A stretch of DNA of 64,000 nucleotides from contig NZ_BAABAL010000008.1 of the NCBI RefSeq assembly GCF_039537405.1, forward strand, positions 248,001 to 312,000, read 5' to 3'. A program made the position numbers and the translations under genes. Below, piece after piece: positions 16,823 through 25,388 of the stretch (position 1 is its first letter; every line of letters starts with the position of its first letter). The notes beneath the pieces were generated by a model. That model ran no database searches. It saw only the letters and a program-made list of their open reading frames with translations, and was not told the origin of the DNA. The stretch comes from Allokutzneria multivorans (GTDB taxonomy: Bacteria; Actinomycetota; Actinomycetes; Mycobacteriales; Pseudonocardiaceae).

Positions 16823-17356
16823 ATGCCACAAGTCTCAGCCAAGGGAATCCCGGTCGATCCCTACAAGAACTTCCGGTTCCGCGTGCGGTACTCCGACCGC
16901 AGCGACTACATCGCGGCGGTCAGCAAGATCTCCGGGTTGAAGCGCTCGACGGAGGTGGTCAAGCACCGCGCGGGCGGTGACCCGACCACCAGCCGCAAAC
17001 TGCCGGGCCGCACCGAGTACGAGGCGGTCACCCTGGAGCGCGGAGTCACATTCGACACCGAGTTCGCCAACTGGGCCAACTCGGTGTGGAGCTTCCGCAG
17101 GGTCGGTGGCGGGGTCGCGACCTCGCTGGCCACCTTCCGCAGGGACCTCGTGATCGACGTGCTCGACGACGGCGGCAGCGTGGTCTCCAGCTACAGCCTG
17201 CACCGCGCGTGGGTGTCGGAGTACCAGGCGCTGTCCGATCTGGACGCCAACGCCAACGCGGTGCTGATCGAGCACATCAAGCTGGAGAACGAGGGCTGGG
17301 TGCACGAGGGCCCGAAGGGACCGCCAGCCGAGACGAGCTTCCAAGACCCGGCGTGA
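16823..17356 (+). CDS. Inner tube protein (gp19/Afp1-type)
   Basis: 177 residues from ATG 16823, with GAGGAG just upstream and 13 bp after the sheath stop. It matches the T4-like tail tube family: DPYKNFRFRVRY start, ISGLKRSTEVVKHRAGGD loop, GRTEYEAVTLERGVT strand and the SYSLHRAWVSEYQALSDLD block that ends the tube fold, then I-HIKLENEGW. The protein polymerises as hexameric rings inside the sheath. It is the only gp19-type tube gene visible. The next gene starts inside its stop codon (GTGA). Confidence 0.93.
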   Translation: MPQVSAKGIPVDPYKNFRFRVRYSDRSDYIAAVSKISGLKRSTEVVKHRAGGDPTTSRKLPGRTEYEAVTLERGVTFDTEFANWANSVWSFRRVGGGVATSLATFRRDLVIDVLDDGGSVVSSYSLHRAWVSEYQALSDLDANANAVLIEHIKLENEGWVHEGPKGPPAETSFQDPA

Positions 17357-18054
17357 TCGCCGTGTCACCGGGAGAGGACGAACTCCTGTCCTTGTGGGAG
17401 CGGGGTTGCTCGCTCACCGCGGCGGGCAGGGCACTGGTGCTGGCGGAGTCCGGCGGTGCCGATCGGGGCACCGCCGGGGACCTTCCGCTCGGGCGGCGGG
17501 ACGCGATCCTGCTCTCGCTGCACGAGTCCTGGTTCGGTGAGCGGCTGCGGTGCTCGGTGACCTGCCCGTCGTGTCAGGGGCGGCTGGAGACCGAAGTGTC
17601 CACAGTGGACCTTCGGGTGCCTGCCGGAACGGGCGGCCCGGTCACCGCGGCCGGGGTGGAGCTGGACGTGCGGCCGGTCAGCACCGCGGATCTGCTCGCG
17701 GCGGCTGACCGGCGGGCACTGCTCGTGCGGTGCGTTCGCTCGGCCAGGAAGGGCGAGCGCGCGGTGCCTCCCTCGGAGCTGCCGGAGGAGGCGCTCGACG
17801 CCGTCGCGGCCGCGCTTCCCGACCTGGACCCGCAGGCCGACGTGTCGCTCGGGATGAGCTGCGCGTCCTGCGAGCACGAGTGGGGCGCGCCGTTCGACAT
17901 CGCCGGATACCTGTGGGCGGTGCTCGACGCGCACGCCCGGCGACTGTTGTACGAGATCCACGAGTTGGCGACCGCTTACGGCTGGACCGAGCGCGAAGTG
18001 CTCTCGGTCGGTCCGGCCCGCAGGCGGTTCTACCTGGAGGCGGCGCGGACATGA
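17353..18054 (+). CDS. T4-type baseplate hub assembly chaperone-like protein with zinc-ribbon motifs
   Basis: 233 residues from GTG 17353, overlapping the tube stop as GTGA; a longer frame from 17086 lies within the tube gene. The pattern ERG...LPLGRRDAILLSLHESWFG, then TCPSC, then a later MSCASCEHEW is characteristic of the eCIS/phage family annotated as T4 baseplate hub assembly chaperone. The two CxxC pairs (near residues 75 and 173) probably hold one zinc. A C-terminal helical region (YLWAVLDAHARRLLYEIHEL) follows. It is expected to act in the cytoplasm during hub assembly and not to be in the finished particle; that role is inferred from the family. Confidence 0.78.
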   Translation: MIAVSPGEDELLSLWERGCSLTAAGRALVLAESGGADRGTAGDLPLGRRDAILLSLHESWFGERLRCSVTCPSCQGRLETEVSTVDLRVPAGTGGPVTAAGVELDVRPVSTADLLAAADRRALLVRCVRSARKGERAVPPSELPEEALDAVAAALPDLDPQADVSLGMSCASCEHEWGAPFDIAGYLWAVLDAHARRLLYEIHELATAYGWTEREVLSVGPARRRFYLEAART

Positions 18055-18794
18055 CCACGATCCCCCAGCCGGACTTCGTCGGCAGGCTGCTCGGTGACGG
18101 CGCCGAGCTGGCCGTCCGCCCACTGCTGCCCTCGCTCTTCGACCCCGTTCCCGCGCCTGAGCCGTCCGAGCCATTCGAGCCGTTCGCGGAACCCGTTGCA
18201 CGGCAGAGCCTTCAGCCGGAGCCACGCGTGGCGGCCGCCGAACCGGAGGTGGTGGTGCGCGAGCCGAAGGCGGAGCAGCCGGTGCGGCCGCAACCCTCAG
18301 CGCCGCCACGAGCGGCTCTGCCGGAGGTGCCGAAGCGAGAAGCTGCGCAGCCGAAGAGTCCTCGTAGGACAGTCCAGGAAACGCCGTTGCCGGAGCCGAA
18401 GGCCGTCGTGCCGAGGCGCGCACCGGAAGTGCTCGCGACTCGGTCGCCAGAGCCTCTTGCACCGGTGAAGAGCACGCGAGGGAAACCGGTCGCTGCTAAG
18501 CCCCAAGAGATCCCTGTTGTGCAGCAGGTCGAGAAAACCGTTGTGCGGCAGGGGGTCAACACCGTGATCCCGGTCATCGCGCCGATCACTCCGGTCCTCC
18601 CCGCAGCGCGACCGCAGTCGCCGGTGGTGCCGAGGCGGGCCAAGGCCGTCGAGCAGACGGTGCACATCACCATCGGCCGCGTCGAGGTCAAAGCCCCCTC
18701 GGACAAGGCTCCCGAACGCCGCGCGGCGCCGAGAAGACAGCCCACCACGAGCCTGGAGGACTACCTCCGGAGCAGGGGAGGTGGCACGGCATGA
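18051..18794 (+). CDS. Proline-rich disordered eCIS protein with conserved C-terminal motif
   Basis: 247 residues from ATG 18051 (ATGA overlap with the upstream stop). The first ~40 residues are ordered-looking (DFVGRLLGDGAELAVRPLLP), and then about 150 residues are rich in Pro, Glu, Val and Arg with no predicted fold. Near the end comes VHITIGRVEVKA and SLEDYLRSRGGG, a short conserved tail seen in proteins at this position of actinobacterial eCIS loci. Function unknown. A flexible linker or scaffold tied to the neighbouring DUF4255 and chaperone proteins is plausible. Confidence 0.65.
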   Translation: MTTIPQPDFVGRLLGDGAELAVRPLLPSLFDPVPAPEPSEPFEPFAEPVARQSLQPEPRVAAAEPEVVVREPKAEQPVRPQPSAPPRAALPEVPKREAAQPKSPRRTVQETPLPEPKAVVPRRAPEVLATRSPEPLAPVKSTRGKPVAAKPQEIPVVQQVEKTVVRQGVNTVIPVIAPITPVLPAARPQSPVVPRRAKAVEQTVHITIGRVEVKAPSDKAPERRAAPRRQPTTSLEDYLRSRGGGTA

Positions 18795-19999
18795 GCAACC
18801 ACCAGGCGATCAAGGCCGTCACCGAACTGCTGCAACTGCGGCTCCAGGAAGCCGTCGGGGGTGTGGGGTCGACGGTCGTGACCGTGCAGTCGCCGGACAA
18901 GGCCGCGGCTGCGGTCAGCACCTCCATCGTCAACCTCTTCCTCTACCAGGTCACCGTGGACGGCCACTGGCGCAACGAGCCGTTCCCCGGCGCGCACACC
19001 AAGCCGGGCGAGCGCCCGAGGCCACCGCTGCCGCTGGTCCTGCGCTACCTGGTGACCCCGTTCGTCAAGGAAGCGAACGACCTCCAGGCCCACGTGGTAC
19101 TCGGTGCCGCGATGCGGAAGCTGCACGACTTCCCGGAGTTCACCGGCAAGGACCTGGCCGACGGCGCGAGCTACGCCGACGTCGCCAGGCAGGTCGAGTC
19201 GGTCAAGATCACGCCGTTCGCGATCTCCACCGACGAGATCTCCAAGCTGTGGTCGGCCTTCCAGACCCAGTACCGGATCTCCGTCGGCTACGAGGCGCGG
19301 ATCGTGCTGATCGAGAGCGAGCGCGGTGTCCCGGCCGCGCCGCCGGTGCTCCGGCGCGGCAAGGAGGACCGGGGCCCGGTGGTCGAGGGCAGCGCCGCCC
19401 CGCCGTTCCCGTTGCTCACCGCCGCCGACATCTCCGAGAACGACGTGCTGGCGGGTGAATCGTTCGTCCTCCGCGGACTGAACCTGGACGCGGGACCGGC
19501 AACGCTGCGGCTCACCCACCCGGTGGTGCCGAAGGTGGTCGAGCTGTCCGGCACTCAGATCGCGGTGACCCCCACCGAACTGAGGACGCAGTTCCCGAAC
19601 GATCCCGGTCTCGGTGGTGGGTTGTGGTCGGCGGCGGTGCACCTCGCCACTCCGGACGGCGAGCGGGTGACGAACTCGGTGCCGTTGCCAGTGGGCGCCG
19701 GTATCACCGCCGGGGTGCCGAGCACCATCACGCGAGTGGGCGGAGTGGCGACGATCCCGGTCTCCACCAAGCTCAGCGTGCATCCCGGGCAACGCGCGTT
19801 CTTGTTGGTGGGACCGCACACCGTCACCGCGGAGCCGATCACGACGGCCACCAGGTCGCTGGTCTTCACGATGGCCGACGCGAAACCCGGCGCCTACCTG
19901 ACCCGCCTGCGCGTGGACGGCGTGGACAGTCGGATCATCATCAAGCGCCCGGGTGAGCCGCCGGTGTTCGACGAGAGCCAGAAGGTGGTGATCGTCTGA
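18791..19999 (+). CDS. DUF4255 tail-terminator-like protein (Afp16/Pvc16-type N-terminus)
   Basis: 402 residues. The N-terminal ~185 residues match DUF4255 (Pvc16_N): alternation of SIVNLFLYQVTVDGHWRN, PPLPLVLRYLVTPF and ISVGYEARIVLIES, the core of the sheath/tube terminator that caps the distal end in Afp/PVC. Residues about 190-402 form Ig-like or IPT/TIG-type beta domains (DVLAGESFVLRGLNLDAGP) followed by another sandwich, making it about twice the length of a bare DUF4255 protein. Start ATG 18791 lies in the stop of the previous gene (ATGA). Role as cap is from the family. Confidence 0.85.
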   Translation: MSNHQAIKAVTELLQLRLQEAVGGVGSTVVTVQSPDKAAAAVSTSIVNLFLYQVTVDGHWRNEPFPGAHTKPGERPRPPLPLVLRYLVTPFVKEANDLQAHVVLGAAMRKLHDFPEFTGKDLADGASYADVARQVESVKITPFAISTDEISKLWSAFQTQYRISVGYEARIVLIESERGVPAAPPVLRRGKEDRGPVVEGSAAPPFPLLTAADISENDVLAGESFVLRGLNLDAGPATLRLTHPVVPKVVELSGTQIAVTPTELRTQFPNDPGLGGGLWSAAVHLATPDGERVTNSVPLPVGAGITAGVPSTITRVGGVATIPVSTKLSVHPGQRAFLLVGPHTVTAEPITTATRSLVFTMADAKPGAYLTRLRVDGVDSRIIIKRPGEPPVFDESQKVVIV

Positions 20000-22014
20000 T
20001 GGACCTCGCCTGGCTCCAGAACAACGATCGGTACCTGTCGGCGTCGCTTACCTGGCTGCGGATGCGGCTGATGCTGGCGATCGACAACCGAACGGTGGTC
20101 CCGCAGCAGCTCGAACAGCGCACGCGGTGGTGGGGATCGAAGCCGAAACCCGTTGTGGCGCAACCATCACGGAAGGTCTCGCCGGGGGAGGTGGAGCAGG
20201 CCGCCACCGCACGCGCGCAGGCCGCCGCTATCTCGCCCGAGCCCGCGCTGCACACGGTGGCCAGGCTGTTCGGGCTCTCCGACTTCGAACGGGACACGCT
20301 GCTGCTGTGCGCGGCGATGGAGCTGGACCCGGCCCTTGGCGGATTGTGCGCGCAGGCACACGGGAACGCGGGCATGGCGCACCCGACGCTCGGCCTCGCG
20401 CTGAGCGTCCTGCCGGAGCCCGCATGGGACGTGGTCGCACCGCACCGAGGGCTTCGCAGGTGGCGGTTGCTCGACATCGTGCAGGGCGCGGGGCAGCCGC
20501 TGGTGACCGCGACGTTGCGGGCGCAGGAGCGGATCGTCAACTACCTCAAGGGATTGAACTACCTCGACGACCGGTTGGAGCCGCTGGTCGCGCCGCTCGG
20601 AACGCGAGCTGCGCCGGCGTTGCCACCCTCGCAACAGGACGCGGTGACGGCGTTGCGGGAGGAATGGCTCAGCGGCGGCAACGCGGTCGTGCAGCTCGTC
20701 GGCGCGGACGAGGCGAGCAAGCTCCTCGTCGCCGCGCGCGCGGCGATCGAGGTCGGCGTCGTGCCCTACCGGTTGGAGGCGTCGCTGCTGCCGACCGCAC
20801 CGTCCGAACTGGACGAACTGGCGCGGTTGTGGCGGCGCGAGGCCATGATGCTGCCGTTGGCCCTGTACCTCGACGCTGGCGATCTCTCCGAGGAGGCCGG
20901 GAAGTTCTCGCCGGTGACCAGGTTCCTGAGCCGGGTCGGCGGGGCGAGCGTGCTCGTCGCGCGGGAGAGCTGGCCGGAGTTGGGCAGGCGCACGGTCGTC
21001 GTGGACGTGTCGCCCCCGACGGCAAGGGAGCGCGCCGAGGCGTGGCGCGGCGAACTGGGCGGCGACGCGCCCGCGGAACTGGTGGGCGAGCTGGCCGGGC
21101 AGTTCGCGCTGGACGTCGGTGCCATCTCGGAGATCGCCGCCGGAGGCGTTGGCAGGGAACGGTTGTGGCGAGCGTGCCTGCACGGCACCCGGCCTCGGCT
21201 GGACTCGTTGGCACAGCGGCTGCAACCCGCGGTCGGCTGGGACGACCTGGTGCTGCCGCAGGAGGAGATGACCGTGCTGCGGCAGATCGCCGCGCAGGTC
21301 GCCAACCGCGGCACCGTCTACGACGAGTGGGGCTTCGGCGAGCGGATCGTCCGGGGACTCGGGGTGAGCGTGCTGTTCAGCGGCCCCAGCGGCGTCGGCA
21401 AGACCATGGCGGCCGAGGTGCTGGCGGCGGAGCTGAACCTGGACCTGTACCGGATCGACCTGTCCGCCGTGGTGAGCAAGTACGTCGGCGAGACCGAGAA
21501 GAACCTGCGCCGCCTGTTCGACGCGGCCGAGACCGGTGGCGCGATCCTGCTCTTCGACGAGTCGGAGTCGTTGTTCGGCAAGCGGAGCGAGGTCAAGGAC
21601 GCGCACGACCGCTACGCCAACATCGAGACCGGGTACCTGCTGCAACGGATGGAGGCCTACCACGGCCTCGCCGTGCTCACCACGAACCTGCGCAGCGCGC
21701 TGGACGTCGCCTTCCTGCGGCGGCTGCGGTTCACCATCGACTTCCCGTTCCCCGGTGCCGAACAGCGGCGCGAGCTGTGGCAGCGCGCGTTCCCCGTGCA
21801 CGCGCCGAGCTCCGGACTGGACTTCGCCAGGCTGAGCCAGCTCCAGGCCAGCGGGGGCATGGTCCGCAACATCGCGCTCAACGCGGCGTTCCTGGCGGCC
21901 GGCGACGGTGGCGTGATCACCATGCCGCTGGTGCTGCGGGCGGCGCGGACCGAGTTCCGCAAGCTGGAGATCCCGTTCCACGAAAGGGATTTCGCCTGGA
22001 CAGGTGATGCGTGA
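19999..22014 (+). CDS. AAA+ ATPase of the contractile injection system (Afp15/Pvc15-type)
   Basis: 671 residues from ATG 19999 (TGATG overlap). The N-terminal half (1-380) is family-specific, including the ARLFGLSDFERDTLLLCAAM segment. The AAA+ core (about 420-640) has Walker A GPSGVGKTMAAE near residue 463, Walker B ILLFDESESLFGKRSE near 516, and the FLRRLRFTIDFPFP sensor region with an arginine-finger candidate near 570. Such ATPases are present in nearly all eCIS and are thought to help assembly or cargo loading rather than firing. The stop overlaps the start of the next small gene. Confidence 0.92.
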   Translation: MDLAWLQNNDRYLSASLTWLRMRLMLAIDNRTVVPQQLEQRTRWWGSKPKPVVAQPSRKVSPGEVEQAATARAQAAAISPEPALHTVARLFGLSDFERDTLLLCAAMELDPALGGLCAQAHGNAGMAHPTLGLALSVLPEPAWDVVAPHRGLRRWRLLDIVQGAGQPLVTATLRAQERIVNYLKGLNYLDDRLEPLVAPLGTRAAPALPPSQQDAVTALREEWLSGGNAVVQLVGADEASKLLVAARAAIEVGVVPYRLEASLLPTAPSELDELARLWRREAMMLPLALYLDAGDLSEEAGKFSPVTRFLSRVGGASVLVARESWPELGRRTVVVDVSPPTARERAEAWRGELGGDAPAELVGELAGQFALDVGAISEIAAGGVGRERLWRACLHGTRPRLDSLAQRLQPAVGWDDLVLPQEEMTVLRQIAAQVANRGTVYDEWGFGERIVRGLGVSVLFSGPSGVGKTMAAEVLAAELNLDLYRIDLSAVVSKYVGETEKNLRRLFDAAETGGAILLFDESESLFGKRSEVKDAHDRYANIETGYLLQRMEAYHGLAVLTTNLRSALDVAFLRRLRFTIDFPFPGAEQRRELWQRAFPVHAPSSGLDFARLSQLQASGGMVRNIALNAAFLAAGDGGVITMPLVLRAARTEFRKLEIPFHERDFAWTGDA

Positions 22015-22259
22015 TGACCCGGATCGAAGTGCACATCGACCGCTTGGTGCTCGACGGCGTCGACAGGCTGCACGCCGGCGCGATCCAGGAAGCCGTGCAA
22101 GCCGAGCTGCGTGGTCTGTTCGCCGCGGGCCGTGCGTCGTGGGCGGACCACCAGGTGCGCAAGGCCTCCGCCGAAGTCCACAGTGGACTGTCGAGTCCGG
22201 CGGAGCTGGGCAGGTCGGTCGCGCGATCGGTGTACGGGGTGATCCGCCATGGCCGGTGA
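22014..22259 (+). CDS. Small conserved-position eCIS protein
   Basis: 81 residues from ATG 22014 (TGATG with the ATPase stop; GTG 22011 is an alternative). Two parts are visible: IEVHIDRLVLDG, echoing the VHITIGRVEV tail of the 18051 protein, and an amphipathic helix rich in Ala/Glu/Arg (AIQEAVQAELRGLFAAG). Family not recognised. Its 3' end overlaps the DUF4157 gene by 11 bp, so it could be a chaperone or adaptor for that cargo (inference from position only). Confidence 0.6.
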   Translation: MTRIEVHIDRLVLDGVDRLHAGAIQEAVQAELRGLFAAGRASWADHQVRKASAEVHSGLSSPAELGRSVARSVYGVIRHGR

Positions 22260-23718
22260 GCACACGCGGATGGCGCGGGCGGTGCAGAACGAGGACCGCT
22301 CGTTCCGGTTCGCTCAAGGCGGCCAACGGCTTCCCGAGGAGACTCGCGAACACATGGAAGCCCGGCTCGGCGGGGACTTCGCCGAGGTGCGGGTGCACAC
22401 CGACGACGCGGCGCACCGGGCGGCGGTGGACCTCGGGGCCGAGGCGGCGACCGTCGGAAACCACATCCTGTTCCGCGACGGGCGCTCCGGATCCGAGGAC
22501 CTGCTGCGGCACGAGCTGGCGCACGTGCTCCAGCAGCGGCACGAAACCGTTGGCGGAGAACAGATCGCGCCCGGACTCAAGCTGGGCAGCAGCAACTTCG
22601 AGCGAGCGGCCGATACCGGGAGTCCGGTGCGGTCCTCCGGTGGTGGCACGCACGAGCTGGTCGTGCAGCGGCGCGAAGTTCCTGAAGGAACCGGGGAGCC
22701 CGCGCTCGGCGACTGGCGGGAGTCGGACCGTCTCAAGTGGACGGACGTGTGGAAGAAGGCGTGCGAGCACAACCTGTTGACCCTGAACCGCGAGGCCTAC
22801 CAGCAGGTGGCCGAGCGGCGGGACTTCTACCGCTGGTTCTTCGGGGAGATCACCAAGAAGGGTCACGAGACCAAGTGGCCGCTCGCCGCGTACGCGGTGG
22901 CCAGCGGCGCGGCCGAGGTCGTCGACACGGGCGGCGCCCCGGAGGGTCTTTCGACGATCACCAACGACATCCAGACGATGGTCCGGCAGGGCAACCAGGT
23001 CATCTTCGACGACGTCCTGCCGAAGCTGCGCGAGTTGTGGAACGGCAAGCCGCTCAAGGGTTCCGCCGCGACCGCGTGGGACGCGAACACCCTCGCCGAG
23101 GAGCAGCAGCTGATCGAGGGCGTGTACATGGGCGCGAACTCCGAGGCCAAGGACGAGTTCGGCGAGCTGGCCTCGGGCCGGGGAGTCCGGCTCAACCTCG
23201 GCAAGGCCTTCGGGCTGGGCACGATCAAGGGCTTCCCGATCGACGGCCACCGCGACGTCGTCGGCGGGGAGATGCCCGGCTTCTCCGGTGACATCCGCAG
23301 GGCCGAGGACCGGTGGAAGTACGGCATGCGGGTCGGCGCCCACTTCTCCGCCCCGCCGACCAGGCGCCGCCTGTTCCGGGTCGACCGCGCCCCCGCCCCC
23401 GATCCGGCGATCCCGATGCCCGAGGTGAGCCCGGCGTACGGGAGCCAGTTGCGGGAGACCTTCGACCGGGTCAACACCATGCCGCAGCTGCACCACATCG
23501 ACGCCCTGCTCAACGACCTCGACGTCCAGGAGCGCGAGGTCGGAGACCGCATCCGCGCGCTCCCGCCCCGCGAGCAGAAGTTGTTCGACAAGAGCCCTTG
23601 GCGACTGCGCAAGCTCGCCGAGGCGCTCAACCGCGAGGAGATGGAGTACGCGCTCGCGCTCAGCGAGCACATCCCGGCCACCGTCAAGGCCGATCTGATC
23701 AAGGCCGCGGGGAACTGA
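22249..23718 (+). CDS. DUF4157 leader protein, probable eCIS cargo, unknown C-terminal domain
   Basis: 489 residues. Residues about 28-95 are DUF4157: LPEETREHMEARLGGDFAEV, RVHTDDAAHRAA, and the zincin-like HELAH at 88-92 followed by VLQQ. DUF4157 is a domain strongly associated with eCIS-linked toxins. Residues about 150-489 are a separate, mostly helical region (RDFYRWFFGEITKKGHETKW, then IDGHRDVVGGEMPGFSGDI, then a charged coiled-coil-like C-terminus) that I cannot assign. It overlaps the previous small gene by 11 bp and lies inside the structural cluster, so it is either a loaded effector or an internal component. The same leader heads the GH19 protein at 37863. Confidence 0.72.
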   Translation: MAGEHTRMARAVQNEDRSFRFAQGGQRLPEETREHMEARLGGDFAEVRVHTDDAAHRAAVDLGAEAATVGNHILFRDGRSGSEDLLRHELAHVLQQRHETVGGEQIAPGLKLGSSNFERAADTGSPVRSSGGGTHELVVQRREVPEGTGEPALGDWRESDRLKWTDVWKKACEHNLLTLNREAYQQVAERRDFYRWFFGEITKKGHETKWPLAAYAVASGAAEVVDTGGAPEGLSTITNDIQTMVRQGNQVIFDDVLPKLRELWNGKPLKGSAATAWDANTLAEEQQLIEGVYMGANSEAKDEFGELASGRGVRLNLGKAFGLGTIKGFPIDGHRDVVGGEMPGFSGDIRRAEDRWKYGMRVGAHFSAPPTRRRLFRVDRAPAPDPAIPMPEVSPAYGSQLRETFDRVNTMPQLHHIDALLNDLDVQEREVGDRIRALPPREQKLFDKSPWRLRKLAEALNREEMEYALALSEHIPATVKADLIKAAGN

Positions 23719-23730
23719 AGGGGGTGTGTG

Positions 23731-24690
23731 ATGGGGGATGAGCGCGAGGCGAAGAAGCTACCGGCGAACCCCGGCGCGACGGCATGGCGGCCGAAGCCGA
23801 CGGGACCGGTCATGGCCCCGCCCGGCGCGACAGCGATGCGGGGCGACTTCAGTTCGGTGCCCTCGCTCGGCGGCGATCTCCGGCTGAACATCGCGTCGTT
23901 CGACGGCTTCGGCGAGGGCGGCGCCAAGGTCACCGCCGCGCACCGCGAGGACGCGAAGTTCGTCGCGGCGCAGCTGACGAGCTGGCTGAGCAGGACGCCC
24001 GGCATGCGGTTCAGCATCGTCGGGCACGGCTCGGTGGACCTGGGATCGCGGCGCGCCAACGAGATCCGCCGGTTGCTGATCGCGGCGAAGGTCCCGGCGC
24101 GGGCGCTCGTCGTGGACACGGTCCCTGGCGAGGACGACGGCCGCGTCGAGATCAAGGTGCTCAACGGTCTTCCCGACGCGCCACCGCGACCGGTTCCCGG
24201 CATCGGGCTCGGAACTCCGCCGTCGCCGAAGCCGATTCCGCCTCGGCCGACGCTGCCGCCGGGGCCGACGCCCGCACCGGGATCGCTGTGGCGCAAGGAC
24301 CCATCTGGGACGGAGTCCGAGCAGCCCAGGACGGCCGACGCGGGCGACGCGCTCGAGGCCGCCGCCAAGCTCCCCGTCGCGGCCAAGGCGATCGAGCTGC
24401 TGACACAGGTCGCCGAGCAACGGTGGCGCGAGGCGGTCGCCAAGATGAAGCCGGGTGAGTGGGTGGCGCTGGGCGCGGTGGCCGCGAGCATCGGCGGAGG
24501 GCTCACCGTCGGGTCGATCCAGGACCCGGAGGTCGGCGAGTTCGTCGTGCGGATGCTCAGAACGGTCAGCCCCTCGTTGCCGGTTCCCGGTGCCGGCGGG
24601 GTCAAGGTCCAGTTCCTGCCGAGCTACGCGCGCAGCACCGTCGGCCCGGCCGACATCGGCATCAGCTTCCAGCTCACGGGGAGCTTCTGA
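23731..24690 (+). CDS. OmpA-C-like domain protein of the eCIS cluster, possible membrane segment
   Basis: 319 residues from ATG 23731, with a GAAGGGGG element just upstream. Residues about 45-150 resemble an OmpA-C/MotB-like peptidoglycan-associated fold: a VGHGSVDLGSRRANEIRRLL block (GH-D-GS-R-N pattern) and DDGRVEIKVLN in place of NRRVEI. A Pro-rich linker (about 150-185) follows. Near residues 244-262 is a weakly hydrophobic Gly/Ala segment (WVALGAVAASIGGGLTVGS) that could be a membrane helix. No signal peptide. It could tether the particle to envelope or membrane; a cargo role is equally possible. Confidence 0.6.
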   Translation: MGDEREAKKLPANPGATAWRPKPTGPVMAPPGATAMRGDFSSVPSLGGDLRLNIASFDGFGEGGAKVTAAHREDAKFVAAQLTSWLSRTPGMRFSIVGHGSVDLGSRRANEIRRLLIAAKVPARALVVDTVPGEDDGRVEIKVLNGLPDAPPRPVPGIGLGTPPSPKPIPPRPTLPPGPTPAPGSLWRKDPSGTESEQPRTADAGDALEAAAKLPVAAKAIELLTQVAEQRWREAVAKMKPGEWVALGAVAASIGGGLTVGSIQDPEVGEFVVRMLRTVSPSLPVPGAGGVKVQFLPSYARSTVGPADIGISFQLTGSF

Positions 24691-24734
24691 TGCGGCGGAA
24701 CGGCAGCGATGACGAGGAGGGTGGGCGGTTGTGA
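24690..24734 (+). CDS. Possible 14-codon coupling ORF between two eCIS genes
   Basis: An ATG at 24690 sits in the stop of the OmpA-like gene (TGATG) and reads MRRNGSDDEEGGRL before a TGA that overlaps the GTG start of the next gene (24731). It contains a GAGGAGGG stretch that is the ribosome binding site of that next gene. It may only pass ribosomes along, and a functional peptide is not supported. Confidence 0.3.
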   Translation: MRRNGSDDEEGGRL

Positions 24735-25384
24735 GCGTTCCAGGGATCTCACCGAAGGTGGTGCGCGGCGGCTTCGTGCTGTCCCACCCCGGCGGGCCGC
24801 GGCGGGTGATCGTGTTCCAGTACAACCCGGACACGCTGACCAGGACGATGAAGCCGCAGGTGCCACCGGACGAGCCGGGTGACCGGCTGGAGGCGTTGCG
24901 GCTCAAGGGGCCACCGCAGGAGAGCTACAAGTTCGACGCGGAGTTCGACGCCGCCGACCAGCTCGATCGGTCCGAAGTGGACAGACACGGGCTGCACCCG
25001 GTGCTCGCCGCGCTGGAGGCGTGCTTCTCACCGACCCTGTTCCAGCTGGAGCGGGAGGACGAGCGCGCTGGCCAGGGCGTGCTAGAGATCGAGCCCGTCG
25101 AAGGGCCGCTGACCCTGTTGGTACTGGGACGCAACCGCGTGGTTCCGGTGCGGATCACCGAGTTCAGCGTCACCGAGGAGGCCTTCGACATCGAGCTGAA
25201 CCCCATCCGCGCCAAGGCTTCCATCGGCGCCCGCGCGCTCACCGTCGACGACGTCGGCTTCACCCACCCGGCGGGGCTGCTGTTCCGGCGCAACCTCCAG
25301 AAGCGGCAGGACCTGGCCGCACTGCACTTCACCAACGGCGGCGCCGAAGCCGCCGCGCTGAACCAGCTGGCGAGGGAAGGCTGA
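24731..25384 (+). CDS. CIS tube/baseplate-junction protein (Afp7/Pvc7 N-terminal type)
   Basis: 217 residues from GTG 24731. Family markers are VIVFQYNPDTLTRTMKPQ near residue 25-42, ESYKFDAEFDAADQL near 64-78, then VLAALEACFSPT and PVRITEFSVTEEAFDIELNP, typical of the contractile injection system tube protein family that adapts the tube to the hub. In Afp7/Pvc7 this domain is fused to LysM; here the LysM-like part is the next separate gene (25389), a split arrangement. It ends 4 bp before that gene. Confidence 0.85.
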   Translation: MSVPGISPKVVRGGFVLSHPGGPRRVIVFQYNPDTLTRTMKPQVPPDEPGDRLEALRLKGPPQESYKFDAEFDAADQLDRSEVDRHGLHPVLAALEACFSPTLFQLEREDERAGQGVLEIEPVEGPLTLLVLGRNRVVPVRITEFSVTEEAFDIELNPIRAKASIGARALTVDDVGFTHPAGLLFRRNLQKRQDLAALHFTNGGAEAAALNQLAREG

Positions 25385-25388
25385 CGCG

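Noticed and set aside
20167..23670. Very long open frames antisense to the real genes (also 1264-3714, 12621-15152, 28088-31066, 30562-33633)
   Set aside because: They lie opposite genes with clear families, read as Arg/Ala/Gly/Pro-rich sequence without domains, and arise from third-position GC bias.
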